A stretch of 26,042 nt of DNA from a virus. Of the stretch, positions 14,159 to 20,136 are shown in pieces (the first letter of the stretch is position 1; every line of letters begins with the position of its first letter). The stretch spans positions 1-26,042 of the IMG/VR virus record IMGVR_UViG_3300031841_004461. One strand, given 5' to 3'. The notes below the pieces were generated by a model. The model worked only from the letters and a program-made list of their open reading frames with translations. It made no database searches and had not been told where the DNA came from. The translations under genes and the position numbers were made by a program.

Positions 14159-14344
14159 GTTCCTGTCGTAAAAATACCAGTATGGCCACGAGAAAAATAA
14201 AACGACCCATACAGCCAGAAAAAGACCACTGTAAGGTTGTTGTACTTTGTGTTTGTGGATTATTGAATTGAACTTTGCTATTTGTGCAATAGCACCAATT
14301 ACCCACAACAAGCCTGCCAGCCAATATAATATTTCCATTTCCAT
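14153..14344 (-). CDS. Cassette gene: two-helix membrane protein
   Basis: A 63-residue protein with hydrophobic helices at about residues 5-23 (I-L-Y-W-L-A-G-L-L-W-V-I-G-A-I-A) and 40-58 (G-L-F-L-A-V-W-V-V-L-F-F-S-W-P-Y-W-Y-F), joined by a basic His/Lys loop. AAGGG precedes the ATG by nine bases. Membrane proteins are frequent among cassette products. An overlapping frame that reads through site 5 was rejected. Function unknown. Confidence 0.65.
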   Translation of the reverse strand: MEMEILYWLAGLLWVIGAIAQIAKFNSIIHKHKVQQPYSGLFLAVWVVLFFSWPYWYFYDRNA

Positions 14345-14366
14345 TTCGTTTTTCCCTTTCTCTCCC

Positions 14367-14429
14367 GCCTAACAAAGCATCGCAGCGGGAAGCCTCACAA
14401 GTTCGGCTCCCCTGGCTGCTGGGTTATTC
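14367..14429 (-). other. attC-like recombination site 6
   Basis: A 63-base site. Minus strand: GAATAAC box holding the stop of the 14424-14642 gene, stem GCAGC-GGG-AGCC with unpaired bases, loop GAACTTGTGA and closing box GTTAGGC. Outside the loop it matches site 3 almost base for base. It is the first site of the array in the direction of transcription. Confidence 0.75.
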
Positions 14430-14642
14430 CTCTGGAACAACAAACAACTGTGTACAACTAAAGGTAAGAATGCCGACTGTGAAATATTCTTTGTAGATGC
14501 AGGCATCAGATATTTTTTGTTGAGCGGCTAGCCTTTCTTCTTTAATGGCAAGGGCTTTTTGTGCATCCATTAATGTTATGTGCCCAAATAGCATTACAAG
14601 GCCTAGGCACAAAATACCAATTACTGTTATAAATTTTTTCAT
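14424..14642 (-). CDS. Cassette gene: membrane-anchored or exported small protein
   Basis: A 72-residue protein with a basic start (M-K-K-F) and one hydrophobic stretch at residues 4-24 (I-T-V-I-G-I-L-C-L-G-L-V-M-L-F-G), then a polar coiled segment (D-A-Q-K-A-L-A-I-K-E-E-R-L-A-A-Q-Q-K). It is a signal anchor or exported protein. AAGGA lies seven bases before ATG. It starts 14 bases after the csrA stop, so it is translated from the same transcript as csrA. Function unknown. Confidence 0.65.
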   Translation of the reverse strand: MKKFITVIGILCLGLVMLFGHITLMDAQKALAIKEERLAAQQKISDACIYKEYFTVGILTFSCTQLFVVPEE

Positions 14643-14656
14643 CTGTTATTCCTTTA

Positions 14657-14833
14657 TTAAGCCATTTCTTTTTCAGCTTTAATTCTTTCCGCCACTTCTT
14701 CACGATGAACAGATATATCCCTTGGCGCATTAACACCAATACGAACCTGATTTCCTTTAACCCCTAATACGGTAACGGTAATGTCATCACCAATTAAGAT
14801 GCTTGTGGATTCGGTTCTAGTTAAAATCAACAT
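14657..14833 (-). CDS. csrA: CsrA/RsmA-family RNA-binding translational regulator
   Basis: A 58-residue ORF, clearly CsrA. It opens M-L-I-L-T-R, contains [18 protein letters not shown] and S-V-H-R-E-E, and ends in a helix I-K-A-E-K. The RNA-contacting L4 and R44 are both present and the length equals the family's. By eye it is close to E. coli CsrA except at residues 7-13. CsrA dimers bind A-N-GGA loops, often over ribosome-binding sites, to repress or stabilise mRNAs. AAGGA seven bases before its own ATG could be an autoregulatory site (inference). It heads the cassette array in the phage's leftward operon. Confidence 0.93.
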   Translation of the reverse strand: MLILTRTESTSILIGDDITVTVLGVKGNQVRIGVNAPRDISVHREEVAERIKAEKEMA

Positions 14834-14856
14834 ATTAATTTCCTTTTTTATTGGGC

Positions 14857-15165
14857 TTATGTATTAATAATTTCTGACGTGACTTCTTCATCAATGATGT
14901 TGAATTTAGTGTCAGGTTCCCTTGGGTGGTTGCTGTCGTATTTTCCAATCAAGCCGATGCCATCTTGTGAACAATCCTCAAGACCTAGAGCTACACATCT
15001 GGCCGCATACTCGATAACGTCATCAATTCCGTCTACGCTCCAGAACGCCCCGCGAAATTCCTCTAGGTATTCTTGGGTAGATTGCCCGTGAAAAACTTTT
15101 TCGGTCAGCTCTATTTCTATTTCTTGCTCGAGGACCACTCTTACTTTTTTCTTGAAACTTGGCAT
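14857..15165 (-). CDS. Hypothetical acidic early protein
   Basis: A 102-residue protein with AGGAT before the ATG. The N-terminus is a basic-then-acidic strand ([20 protein letters not shown]). The middle, [18 protein letters not shown], looks helical, and the C-terminus is acidic. It lies between the ssb terminator and csrA. Function not recognised. Confidence 0.55.
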   Translation of the reverse strand: MPSFKKKVRVVLEQEIEIELTEKVFHGQSTQEYLEEFRGAFWSVDGIDDVIEYAARCVALGLEDCSQDGIGLIGKYDSNHPREPDTKFNIIDEEVTSEIINT

Positions 15166-15198
15166 ATCAATATCCTTTTTATCTATAAGTTTCTTCTA

Positions 15199-15222
15199 CC
15201 TACAAAGCCCCAGTTAAGGGGC
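15199..15222 (-). terminator. Hairpin downstream of ssb
   Basis: On the minus strand GCCCC-TTAACT-GGGGC is followed by TTTGTAGG. The stem is five G-C pairs with a short T-run, so it may be a weak intrinsic terminator or attenuator between ssb and the 15165-csrA part of the operon. Readthrough is likely to be needed for the downstream genes unless they have their own promoter. Confidence 0.5.
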
Positions 15223-15254
15223 GTTAGGGTTACAAATAAGATCTAAGGTAGGGG

Positions 15255-15698
15255 TCAGAATGGAATGTCGTCATCGAAGCTATCAAACCCAGAATCATGC
15301 GCCCCTTGTGGCTTGTTTTGTGGTGGCGGTGTAGGCTGGGTTGATTGCGATTCGGTTTGGCTCTTGCCATCAAGCATCTGCATTTCACTAGCCACGATTT
15401 CCGTGGTGTAGCGGTCTTGTCCGTCTTGGCCTTGCCACTTGCGGGTGCGTAGGGAGCCTTCCAAATAGACCTTTGAGCCTTTCTTTAAAAACTGTGAAGC
15501 GATCTCAGCCAGCTTGTTAAAGAAGACTATGCGGTGCCATTCAGTGCGTTCTTGTTGTTGCCCTGTTTGTTTATCTTTCCAGCTCTCACTAGTGGCTACT
15601 GTAATATTGGTTACAGCATTGCCGTTAGGCATGAACTTGGCTTCCGGGTCTTTGCCTAGGTTGCCGACTAGAATGACTTTGTTGATTCCTCTTGCCAT
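15255..15698 (-). CDS. ssb: Single-stranded DNA-binding protein
   Basis: A 147-residue SSB. The N-terminal OB-fold carries the standard blocks [17 protein letters not shown] and [15 protein letters not shown], followed by [17 protein letters not shown] Gln/Pro-rich linker ends in the acidic tip D-D-D-I-P-F that recruits partner proteins. It follows the exonuclease and Rad52-like genes, making a recombination and annealing cluster. The start overlaps nothing and lies close after the exonuclease stop. Confidence 0.95.
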   Translation of the reverse strand: MARGINKVILVGNLGKDPEAKFMPNGNAVTNITVATSESWKDKQTGQQQERTEWHRIVFFNKLAEIASQFLKKGSKVYLEGSLRTRKWQGQDGQDRYTTEIVASEMQMLDGKSQTESQSTQPTPPPQNKPQGAHDSGFDSFDDDIPF

Positions 15699-15700
15699 TT

Positions 15701-16411
15701 TTACGCTGCCTCTTCTGAAGTTATAAAGTTAATGCGCTGGTAAATGGCTCTTACCTTTTCCACATCATCACGGTTATATTCAGCGACCCGTGCAACATCC
15801 CCGGCCTTTACAAAATCCCACACCTTCGACCCATCAATATCATCAGGCTTCCCTTCAATGCCGAGGGCTTTACATAGGCTGGCTTGGCTCATTCGGCCAT
15901 TGAATCCTGCCCATGCTTGCTGGGTACAATAAAAATCTTTTTCATGCCTGCCAGAAAACGGTAAGGGGAAAGGTGGCTTTATGCCCAAAACTACACATCG
16001 GTGAAACAAGAATTTGAGGTCGAAACCAGCGATAAACTGACCAATAAAATAGGGTTGCGTTGAATGCGCTTGTCGCTTTAAAGTTTCTGATATAGCGGAA
16101 AATAAATTGTTAATAAGTTTCGCTTCGTCATCGCTTTGATAGTCACCAAAAAAAACCGCCGGGTCGCTCGAATCTGTGGCGAAGGAGGAACTAATTATTC
16201 TTCCCTCTGCGCCATTAAAGGAAGTGTCCCTGTAGGCTTTTTCGATGGCGGCATCTTTTGCCCCTGCATATTTGCCTTGCCCGTTATGCCAATCATTAAT
16301 GGTTTCAGCTTTAGACATTGTTGATGGGGCTTGTATTGACTCAGCTATAATTGCTTTTGTTTCTTCTTCCGGTTGAGCCGGAATGGTTTCTATATCTAAA
16401 AAAATATTCAT
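15701..16411 (-). CDS. DEDDy 3'-5' exonuclease
   Basis: Start set at ATG 16411 in the ATGA overlap with the Rad52-like gene, with AAGGAG eight bases upstream. The 236-residue protein has all three exonuclease motifs of the DnaQ/PolB superfamily: F-L-D-I-E-T (D6, E8), G-F-D-L-K-F-L (D131) and Y-N-R-D-D (Y212, D216). It resembles the PolB-type exonuclease domains encoded alone by phages. It probably trims DNA ends for the annealing protein encoded directly upstream. No polymerase domain is present. Confidence 0.82.
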   Translation of the reverse strand: MNIFLDIETIPAQPEEETKAIIAESIQAPSTMSKAETINDWHNGQGKYAGAKDAAIEKAYRDTSFNGAEGRIISSSFATDSSDPAVFFGDYQSDDEAKLINNLFSAISETLKRQAHSTQPYFIGQFIAGFDLKFLFHRCVVLGIKPPFPLPFSGRHEKDFYCTQQAWAGFNGRMSQASLCKALGIEGKPDDIDGSKVWDFVKAGDVARVAEYNRDDVEKVRAIYQRINFITSEEAA

Positions 16412-16956
16412 GCTGCTTGCTCCTTCTTGAATTGTCCCCACTGGAAACGTAACGCTGTTTCATCTTTTGCGGCGAGGTATGTCAGCTGCCCATCTGTGAA
16501 CTGGGTAAACCAAACCCAGTCTTTAATTTTTAAGTTCCAGGTTGGTTTTGGCCTATCGCCATCCATTTTCCATTCGTTGTCTTTTAGCTTTAGCTGAATG
16601 GGCGGATAGTCATAAAGCTCAATGCCGATACCGAGATTGAAGCAAGCTCTTTTAAACGCATCGCTGGCCTGACCCTTTTCTTTTTCAGTGTTTGATTGCG
16701 TGCCAACATCCGTTACCCAAGCCCATTGCTCGATGTCCTTATTCCAGATACCAACAGAGCAAAACAGTTGCCCGTTGATAAGCTCGTGCTTTCTTTGCCA
16801 GCCGCCAACACCGAATACTTGGTTAAGTCTGTTCATGTCTACACGAGCATCTTTGTAGGCCAGAATGGTTGCGTAACCACCTTTGTTGATTGACTGAATT
16901 CTGAAGTCCACCTGATCGATTTGTAGTGGCAGAGATAGTTCTTCTGTAGTTGTCAT
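16408..16956 (-). CDS. Rad52-like single-strand annealing protein
   Basis: A 182-residue protein with the core of the phage Rad52/Sak family: V-F-G-V-G-G-W-Q-R-K-H-E, C-S-V-G-I-W then V-T-D-V-G-T-Q-S-N-T-E-K-E-K-G-Q-A-S-D-A-F-K-R-A-C-F-N-L-G-I-G. The G-T-x-S-N-x-E-K-x-K-G-x-A-S-D-A-F-K-R-A block is diagnostic. Such proteins form rings that anneal complementary single strands during phage recombination and depend on SSB and an exonuclease, both encoded downstream. Gene order supports a single annealing module. Confidence 0.85.
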   Translation of the reverse strand: MTTTEELSLPLQIDQVDFRIQSINKGGYATILAYKDARVDMNRLNQVFGVGGWQRKHELINGQLFCSVGIWNKDIEQWAWVTDVGTQSNTEKEKGQASDAFKRACFNLGIGIELYDYPPIQLKLKDNEWKMDGDRPKPTWNLKIKDWVWFTQFTDGQLTYLAAKDETALRFQWGQFKKEQAA

Positions 16957-17117
16957 ATTGACCTCGCTAACTCTTCTTCATTGAAGGCTTTATTGACTTC
17001 ATTGGCATAAGCCCAATATTCAGTGGTGCCAAATGTATAGGGGTTGTTAGGTGCATCGTCGCGCATATCCATACGGGCTTTTTCCCTTGCCCTGCGTTTT
17101 AATGTTTCGCTATTCAC
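16953..17117 (-). CDS. Small early protein (54 aa)
   Basis: An ORF starting at GTG 17117, seven bases after AGGAG, and ending in an overlap with the ATG of the Rad52-like gene. The product (M-N-S-E-T-L-K-R-R-A-R-E-K-A-R-M-D-M-R-D) is basic then acidic. The tight overlaps on both sides make it very likely a real operon gene. Function unknown. Confidence 0.6.
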   Translation of the reverse strand: MNSETLKRRAREKARMDMRDDAPNNPYTFGTTEYWAYANEVNKAFNEEELARSI

Positions 17118-17271
17118 TTTCCTGCTCCTGCTTGAGAATATCTATTGCGTACTGGATATAGCTGGCTTGGCGTTTAAAGTACAAAGACGTGCGTTCACAT
17201 GATTCAGCCATTTGAATCCTCATTTCGGCCTCTTTTTCCAGCTTCTTAATCGCTTCTTTGTATTTGCCCAT
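17110..17271 (-). CDS. Small coiled-coil early protein (53 aa)
   Basis: An ORF of 53 residues from ATG 17271 with GGAG nine bases upstream, overlapping the next gene by eight bases. Nearly all of it is helical with heptad-like spacing (Y-K-E-A-I-K-K-L-E-K-E-A-E-M-R-I-Q-M-A). The 127 bases upstream to the next gene hold no supported ORF, only a Pro-rich open frame without a start. Function unknown. Confidence 0.6.
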   Translation of the reverse strand: MGKYKEAIKKLEKEAEMRIQMAESCERTSLYFKRQASYIQYAIDILKQEQESE

Positions 17272-17398
17272 TGCTTCTATCTCCTATAGGCGGCGGGGGC
17301 TGGTGCTTATCTCCAGCTATCGGCCACGACTCTCGCAACCCAGCAACAAACCTCCAGCCAGATTAGCCTTCTACGGCGTTATTCCCCGCCATAAACTT

Positions 17399-17656
17399 TT
17401 AATGCTCTACATAACCAGGACGCTTTCTAAGTCGATCATGGTAATCAGAAAGACGATGAACATTAGTATGGCGTTGAGCGCATTCCTTAATATTTGCTTG
17501 GTGTTTGTCATCGTTGAATCTCTCTATGTAGCGGCGCATTTCGTGTTTGAATCTTTCGCCATCCCATTCACCGGAAATAAGACGGTGTAGGTTTATTTCA
17601 AGAATTTGTTTGTGCTTTTCGTCGATGATTTCTAGGAATAGTTGTGTTGGATTCAT
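17399..17656 (-). CDS. Small early protein (85 aa)
   Basis: Start set at ATG 17656, which overlaps the upstream stop (ATGA) and is eight bases after GGAGG; the ATG at 17662 is too close to that site. The protein is charged and helical (F-L-E-I-I-D-E-K-H-K-Q-I-L-E-I-N, then R-Y-I-E-R-F-N-D-D-K-H-Q), with many His and Arg near the C-terminus. Not recognised; coupled to its neighbour upstream. Confidence 0.6.
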   Translation of the reverse strand: MNPTQLFLEIIDEKHKQILEINLHRLISGEWDGERFKHEMRRYIERFNDDKHQANIKECAQRHTNVHRLSDYHDRLRKRPGYVEH

Positions 17657-18051
17657 CCCCATGCCCTCCAGTTTTTACTCACCCACTCGTCAACAGGTTC
17701 TTCCATATAGGTTTCAGCCATGTTTCTGATTACGCGGCCTAGCTCTGCATCATCTTTGGTGATGATCATGGTGGTTATGTTTGTGGCTAGGGCTTGGTTG
17801 AAGGACTTCATACGCTTAATAATTTCTTCGCGCCGTGCTTCGGTTTTAGGCAGGTAAGTAGTATCAAAGGGGTATTTAATGGCATCAGGGCCAATGGCTT
17901 CCCATAGGTTGTCTGGGTCAGCTAGTAGCGTCTCAAACCTATGTTCTTTCATGGCCTTGTGAAGGTCAGAACCTTGAAATGCTTCCCACTCTTGATCAGC
18001 CTTATTACTGCTCGATTCTTCATGGTCACGTAGTGCTGTATTTATTCCCAT
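17653..18051 (-). CDS. First gene of the leftward early operon, hypothetical
   Basis: A 132-residue acidic, helical protein with AAGGAG eight bases before ATG, directly downstream of the leftward promoter at 18082-18111. Its position corresponds to the immediate-early gene of a lambda-like left operon (such as N), but it is acidic rather than Arg-rich and no antiterminator motif is visible. It contains R-E-E-I-I-K-R-M-K-S-F-N-Q-A-L and ends in W-V-S-K-N-W-R-A-W-G. Function unknown. Confidence 0.6.
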   Translation of the reverse strand: MGINTALRDHEESSSNKADQEWEAFQGSDLHKAMKEHRFETLLADPDNLWEAIGPDAIKYPFDTTYLPKTEARREEIIKRMKSFNQALATNITTMIITKDDAELGRVIRNMAETYMEEPVDEWVSKNWRAWG

Positions 18052-18081
18052 TTCCCCATCTCCTTTAGGTTGGTATGGGTA

Positions 18082-18124
18082 ATATTATTACCATTAGTAA
18101 TTATATGTCAATACCAATAGTAAT
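18082..18124 (-). promoter_or_regulatory. Leftward early promoter with two repressor operators
   Basis: On the minus strand, TTGACA (18106-18111) and TAATAT (18082-18087) are separated by 18 bases. ATTAC-CATTA-GTAAT (18087-18101) occupies the spacer, and a second copy, AATAC-CAATA-GTAAT (18110-18124), abuts the -35 element. The same architecture recurs at the rightward promoter. Binding of the repressor at 18979-19323 would block RNA polymerase. A palindrome GGTAATA-T-TATTACC overlaps the -10 region (18078-18092). Confidence 0.75.
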
Positions 18125-18142
18125 ATTTTTTGCTATAATTTG

Positions 18143-18163
18143 AAAATCATCCCCAAGCAGGGG
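18143..18163 (-). terminator. Hairpin after the immunity operon
   Basis: On the minus strand CCCC-TGCTT-GGGG is followed by ATGATTTTC. It lies 32 bases beyond the last immunity-region gene and just before the leftward promoter, so it may insulate that promoter. The T-run is short. Confidence 0.4.
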
Positions 18164-18194
18164 TTAATTTAGGCTGGCTAGGTGTTACGTGGGT

Positions 18195-18620
18195 TTATTT
18201 AGTAAAGGATAAAAGATGAGAGATAGCGTGAACGATATTTTCTTTTTGGGTGGGTTCTTTGGGTGGAAAGGCCGCATCATAAATCGCTTGGTCAAACGTA
18301 GCTTGCTCTGCCTGATAACTATAGTTGCTTACAGCTTTTGTGAAGGCGTTTTTGCGATAGAAGGGAACATTGGGCATAAAGTCCTGAGCAGCTCTTTTGA
18401 TGTTCAGCCCGCTGTTGCTGATTCTGGTGTAGTCATCAGGCGACCAGGTGCCGACCACAGGGTAGATGCCGGAAAGCTCGTCAAGGATAGCGTTACGAAA
18501 AATACTGGACCCCTGAACAAAGGCCTTTTTTCTGAAAATATAGATGGTGATAAGGCTGCCCACAAGTGCAGGCAAGAGAATAAAAATACCGCTATGAAGG
18601 TTGTTGATATATTCGTTCAT
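18195..18620 (-). CDS. Membrane-anchored protein of the immunity operon
   Basis: A 141-residue protein with an N-terminal membrane helix at residues about 11-29 (G-I-F-I-L-L-P-A-L-V-G-S-L-I-T-I-Y-I-F) followed by a basic R-K-K. The soluble part has I-F-R-N-A-I-L-D-E-L-S-G-I-Y-P and F-M-P-N-V-P-F-Y-R-K-N-A-F, a pattern I associate with a widespread uncharacterised family often seen in prophages; the C-terminus ends I-S-H-L-L-S-F-T-K. A plus-strand frame over the same bases is a shadow. Position downstream of the repressor suggests expression in lysogens. No strong ribosome-binding site precedes ATG 18620. Confidence 0.65.
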   Translation of the reverse strand: MNEYINNLHSGIFILLPALVGSLITIYIFRKKAFVQGSSIFRNAILDELSGIYPVVGTWSPDDYTRISNSGLNIKRAAQDFMPNVPFYRKNAFTKAVSNYSYQAEQATFDQAIYDAAFPPKEPTQKENIVHAISHLLSFTK

Positions 18621-18712
18621 ATTTTGATAGGGCTTTTTATTACTGTACCTATGTTTTTATGTGCGCTTACTGATATTACAGACCCGCCAACCAACAAAGA
18701 TAATAACTACAG

Positions 18713-18934
18713 CTAGTTTCGCCGGTTGGTGCAGGCAAACGCGCCAGCAGAATGGCCGGAGGTATACCCGCGCTTATATGAATCGTTACTCCAATCACCT
18801 TCAATCATGGTAGTTCTGATTTTGCATGTGGTGTTATACCCCGCTGCATACCCATCGTTATAACCTGCATCGTATTTATCTTCTGGGCTGCACCCCAATA
18901 AAAATATAAAACAAATAATAATTAAACACTTCAT
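18713..18934 (-). CDS. Small lipoprotein of the immunity operon
   Basis: A 73-residue protein with a lipoprotein signal: M-K-C, hydrophobic core L-I-I-I-C-F-I-F-L-L, lipobox L-L-G-C with the modified Cys at residue 15. The mature part carries G-Y repeats (Y-D-A-G-Y-N-D-G-Y-A-A-G-Y), a Gly-zipper-like motif repeated near the C-terminus (K-R-G-Y-T-S-G-H-S-A-G), and two more Cys. AAGGA precedes the ATG. Lysogen-expressed lipoproteins often alter the envelope or block superinfection; that role is inferred from place only. Confidence 0.7.
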   Translation of the reverse strand: MKCLIIICFIFLLGCSPEDKYDAGYNDGYAAGYNTTCKIRTTMIEGDWSNDSYKRGYTSGHSAGAFACTNRRN

Positions 18935-18978
18935 TGCTTCTTCCTTAAATCCAGTTGTGCCGCTTGTTTTCGTCAGGC

Positions 18979-19323
18979 TTATCCTGCTTCAGTGTGATCT
19001 ATGGGCGATTTCTTAAGCGCAGATACAACCTCTTTGATTGTTACTTTCTGTTCGGAGGTTAATCCATTTAAAATATCCTCCCCAGGCCTTTTGGGGGGCC
19101 TCCCACAGAACAGCCAGTCCATTGTGACATTTAGAATCTCGGCCATTTCTGCGCCGTTCTCTGTGGATGGCATTTTGTTGCCGTTCCAGTACCCGCTAAT
19201 CATCCCCTGTGTAACTCCAAACTTTGCTGCCAGCTCGTCGCGGTTAGTCACAGATATATCCCTACAAGCCTCTTGAAAACGAAGACTAAACTCTTTTTTG
19301 GTTGTTTCTTTACTCATATGCAT
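18979..19323 (-). CDS. CI-position repressor with HTH domain only
   Basis: A 114-residue XRE-family protein divergent from Cro. The HTH is at about residues 25-60 (R-D-E-L-A-A-K-F-G-V-T-Q-G-M-I-S-G-Y-W-N-G-N-K-M-P-S), followed by a conserved W-L-F-C-G-R-P-P. It ends soon after a short helix, so it lacks the S24 LexA-like autocleavage domain of lambda CI. GGTGG lies six bases before the first of two ATGs. It should bind the four ATTAC-N5-GTAAT operators. Induction would then need another mechanism, such as an antirepressor. Confidence 0.85.
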   Translation of the reverse strand: MHMSKETTKKEFSLRFQEACRDISVTNRDELAAKFGVTQGMISGYWNGNKMPSTENGAEMAEILNVTMDWLFCGRPPKRPGEDILNGLTSEQKVTIKEVVSALKKSPIDHTEAG

Positions 19324-19341
19324 ATTTTGCCACCAATGAAT

Positions 19342-19384
19342 ATTACTTTGGGTATTGACATGTAATTACTATTGGTAATAACAT
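19342..19384 (+). promoter_or_regulatory. Rightward early promoter with two repressor operators
   Basis: Plus strand TTGACA (19355-19360) and TAACAT (19379-19384) are 18 bases apart. ATTAC-TATTG-GTAAT (19365-19379) lies in the spacer and ATTAC-TTTGG-GTATT (19342-19356) overlaps the -35. The sequence from -35 to -10 is nearly the same as in the leftward promoter. The predicted transcription start falls at about 19391, the first base of cro. The outer operator would also control the divergent repressor gene. Confidence 0.75.
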
Positions 19385-19390
19385 TCGAAT

Positions 19391-19576
19391 ATGAGAGAAA
19401 TACATATAAAAGAGTTTTGTAGAGAGAGCAGGCAGGCAGAGGCGGCAGAAATACTTGGCTGCACGCAAGGGGCCGTATCAAAAATGCTGAAAGCAGAGAG
19501 AGACATATTCTTCGTGGTAGGGGATGGGTGCCCCACTTTCTACGAAATAAAGCGACCTAAAAAGAGTTCCGCCTAA
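19391..19576 (+). CDS. Cro-like repressor
   Basis: A 61-residue protein matching the Cro fold: helix M-R-E-I-H-I-K-E-F-C, HTH at residues about 14-36 (R-Q-A-E-A-A-E-I-L-G-C-T-Q-G-A-V-S-K-M-L-K-A), then a strand F-F-V-V and a basic tail R-P-K-K-S-S-A. It is the first rightward gene and faces the CI-type repressor. The ATG has no ribosome-binding site and lies about seven bases past the -10, so the mRNA is probably leaderless. Confidence 0.88.
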   Translation: MREIHIKEFCRESRQAEAAEILGCTQGAVSKMLKAERDIFFVVGDGCPTFYEIKRPKKSSA

Positions 19577-19579
19577 AGC

Positions 19580-19644
19580 CTTTCAGCCACCTATCTAGCC
19601 TGTTGGTTGTCATCCTCTCCCAACACTAGATAGGTGATTGAAAG
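19580..19644 (+). other. Long three-tier hairpin after cro
   Basis: CTTTCA (19580-19585) pairs with TGAAAG (19639-19644). CACCTATCTAG (19588-19598) pairs with CTAGATAGGTG (19626-19636), and TGTTGG (19601-19606) with CCAACA (19620-19625). A 2x2 internal loop, a two-base bulge and a 13-base apical loop separate the stems. The whole begins four bases after the cro stop and has no T-run. It may be an mRNA processing or stability element, an attenuator or an RNA. This is base pairing seen in the sequence, with no known family recognised. Confidence 0.6.
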
Positions 19645-19651
19645 CCTTCAG

Positions 19652-19670
19652 CCCCGCAAGGGGTTTTATT
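19652..19670 (+). terminator. Intrinsic terminator downstream of cro
   Basis: CCCC-GCAA-GGGG followed by TTTTATTTT. It is placed between the long hairpin and the next gene, like tR1 of lambda, and would limit early rightward transcription until antitermination or readthrough. Confidence 0.75.
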
Positions 19671-19704
19671 TTAAACAAAGAACGACCGTCAATTGGAGTC
19701 AAAG

Positions 19705-20127
19705 ATGTTGAGTAGTATTGACAGTCCAACACAAGGAAGCCTGAGGCTTAAGGTTATAAGGGAGTACGAGACTGTGGTGGGAATAGACATTATTAAAAAA
19801 AGAACAGACCTTAGGGCCGCTGTTCGCCTTGCTTGTGAGGCTTCTGGGCTGGATGACAAGGTTATCTGCTTGGAGCTGGATATTGACCCAGGGCAATGGG
19901 CAAGAATCAAATCGGGTAAAGCACATTTCCCCGATGAGAAGTACAACGACTTACTGGACTTGTTGGGGAATGAGATACCTCTTGAGTGGTGGGCCAATAG
20001 CCGGGGTTACAAGCTGGTGAAAATACGCTCCCGTCTTGAGGATGAATTAGAAGAGGAAAGACAAAGAACAGCAGAGCTTGAAATGAAGATTGCACTGCTG
20101 AAAGAAATTGCGACTGGAAAAGTTTAA
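19705..20127 (+). CDS. CII-position HTH regulator
   Basis: Start set at ATG 19705 with GGAG seven bases upstream; an upstream TTG is less likely. The 140-residue protein has R-A-A-V-R-L-A-C-E-A-S-G-L-D-D-K-V-I-C-L-E-L-D-I-D-P-G-Q-W-A-R-I, which looks like a helix-turn-helix, then P-L-E-W-W-A-N-S-R-G-Y and a C-terminal coiled coil (L-E-D-E-L-E-E-E-R-Q-R-T-A). The coiled coil suggests a multimer, as in lambda CII. It is not a clear CII homologue; its operon place between cro and O supports a regulator. Confidence 0.65.
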   Translation: MLSSIDSPTQGSLRLKVIREYETVVGIDIIKKRTDLRAAVRLACEASGLDDKVICLELDIDPGQWARIKSGKAHFPDEKYNDLLDLLGNEIPLEWWANSRGYKLVKIRSRLEDELEEERQRTAELEMKIALLKEIATGKV

Positions 20128-20136
20128 CCCTCGATT

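Noticed and set aside
14079-14375. 98-residue minus-strand frame through site 5
   Set aside because: It spans a recombination site and starts in site 6; the 14153-14344 frame has membrane-protein character and the expected stop position.
13020-14429. Simple intrinsic terminators between genes instead of attC sites
   Set aside because: The hairpins lack T-runs, have paired outer heptamers, constant size and a stop codon always in the first box, which terminators do not explain.
17272-17398. Pro-rich open frame with no start codon on the minus strand
   Set aside because: It begins after a stop without any start codon or ribosome-binding site and overlaps the start of the 17110-17271 gene.
18216-18716. 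166-residue plus-strand frame opposite the immunity membrane protein
   Set aside because: The minus-strand product has a clear anchor helix and family-like motifs; the plus-strand product lacks protein-like pattern.
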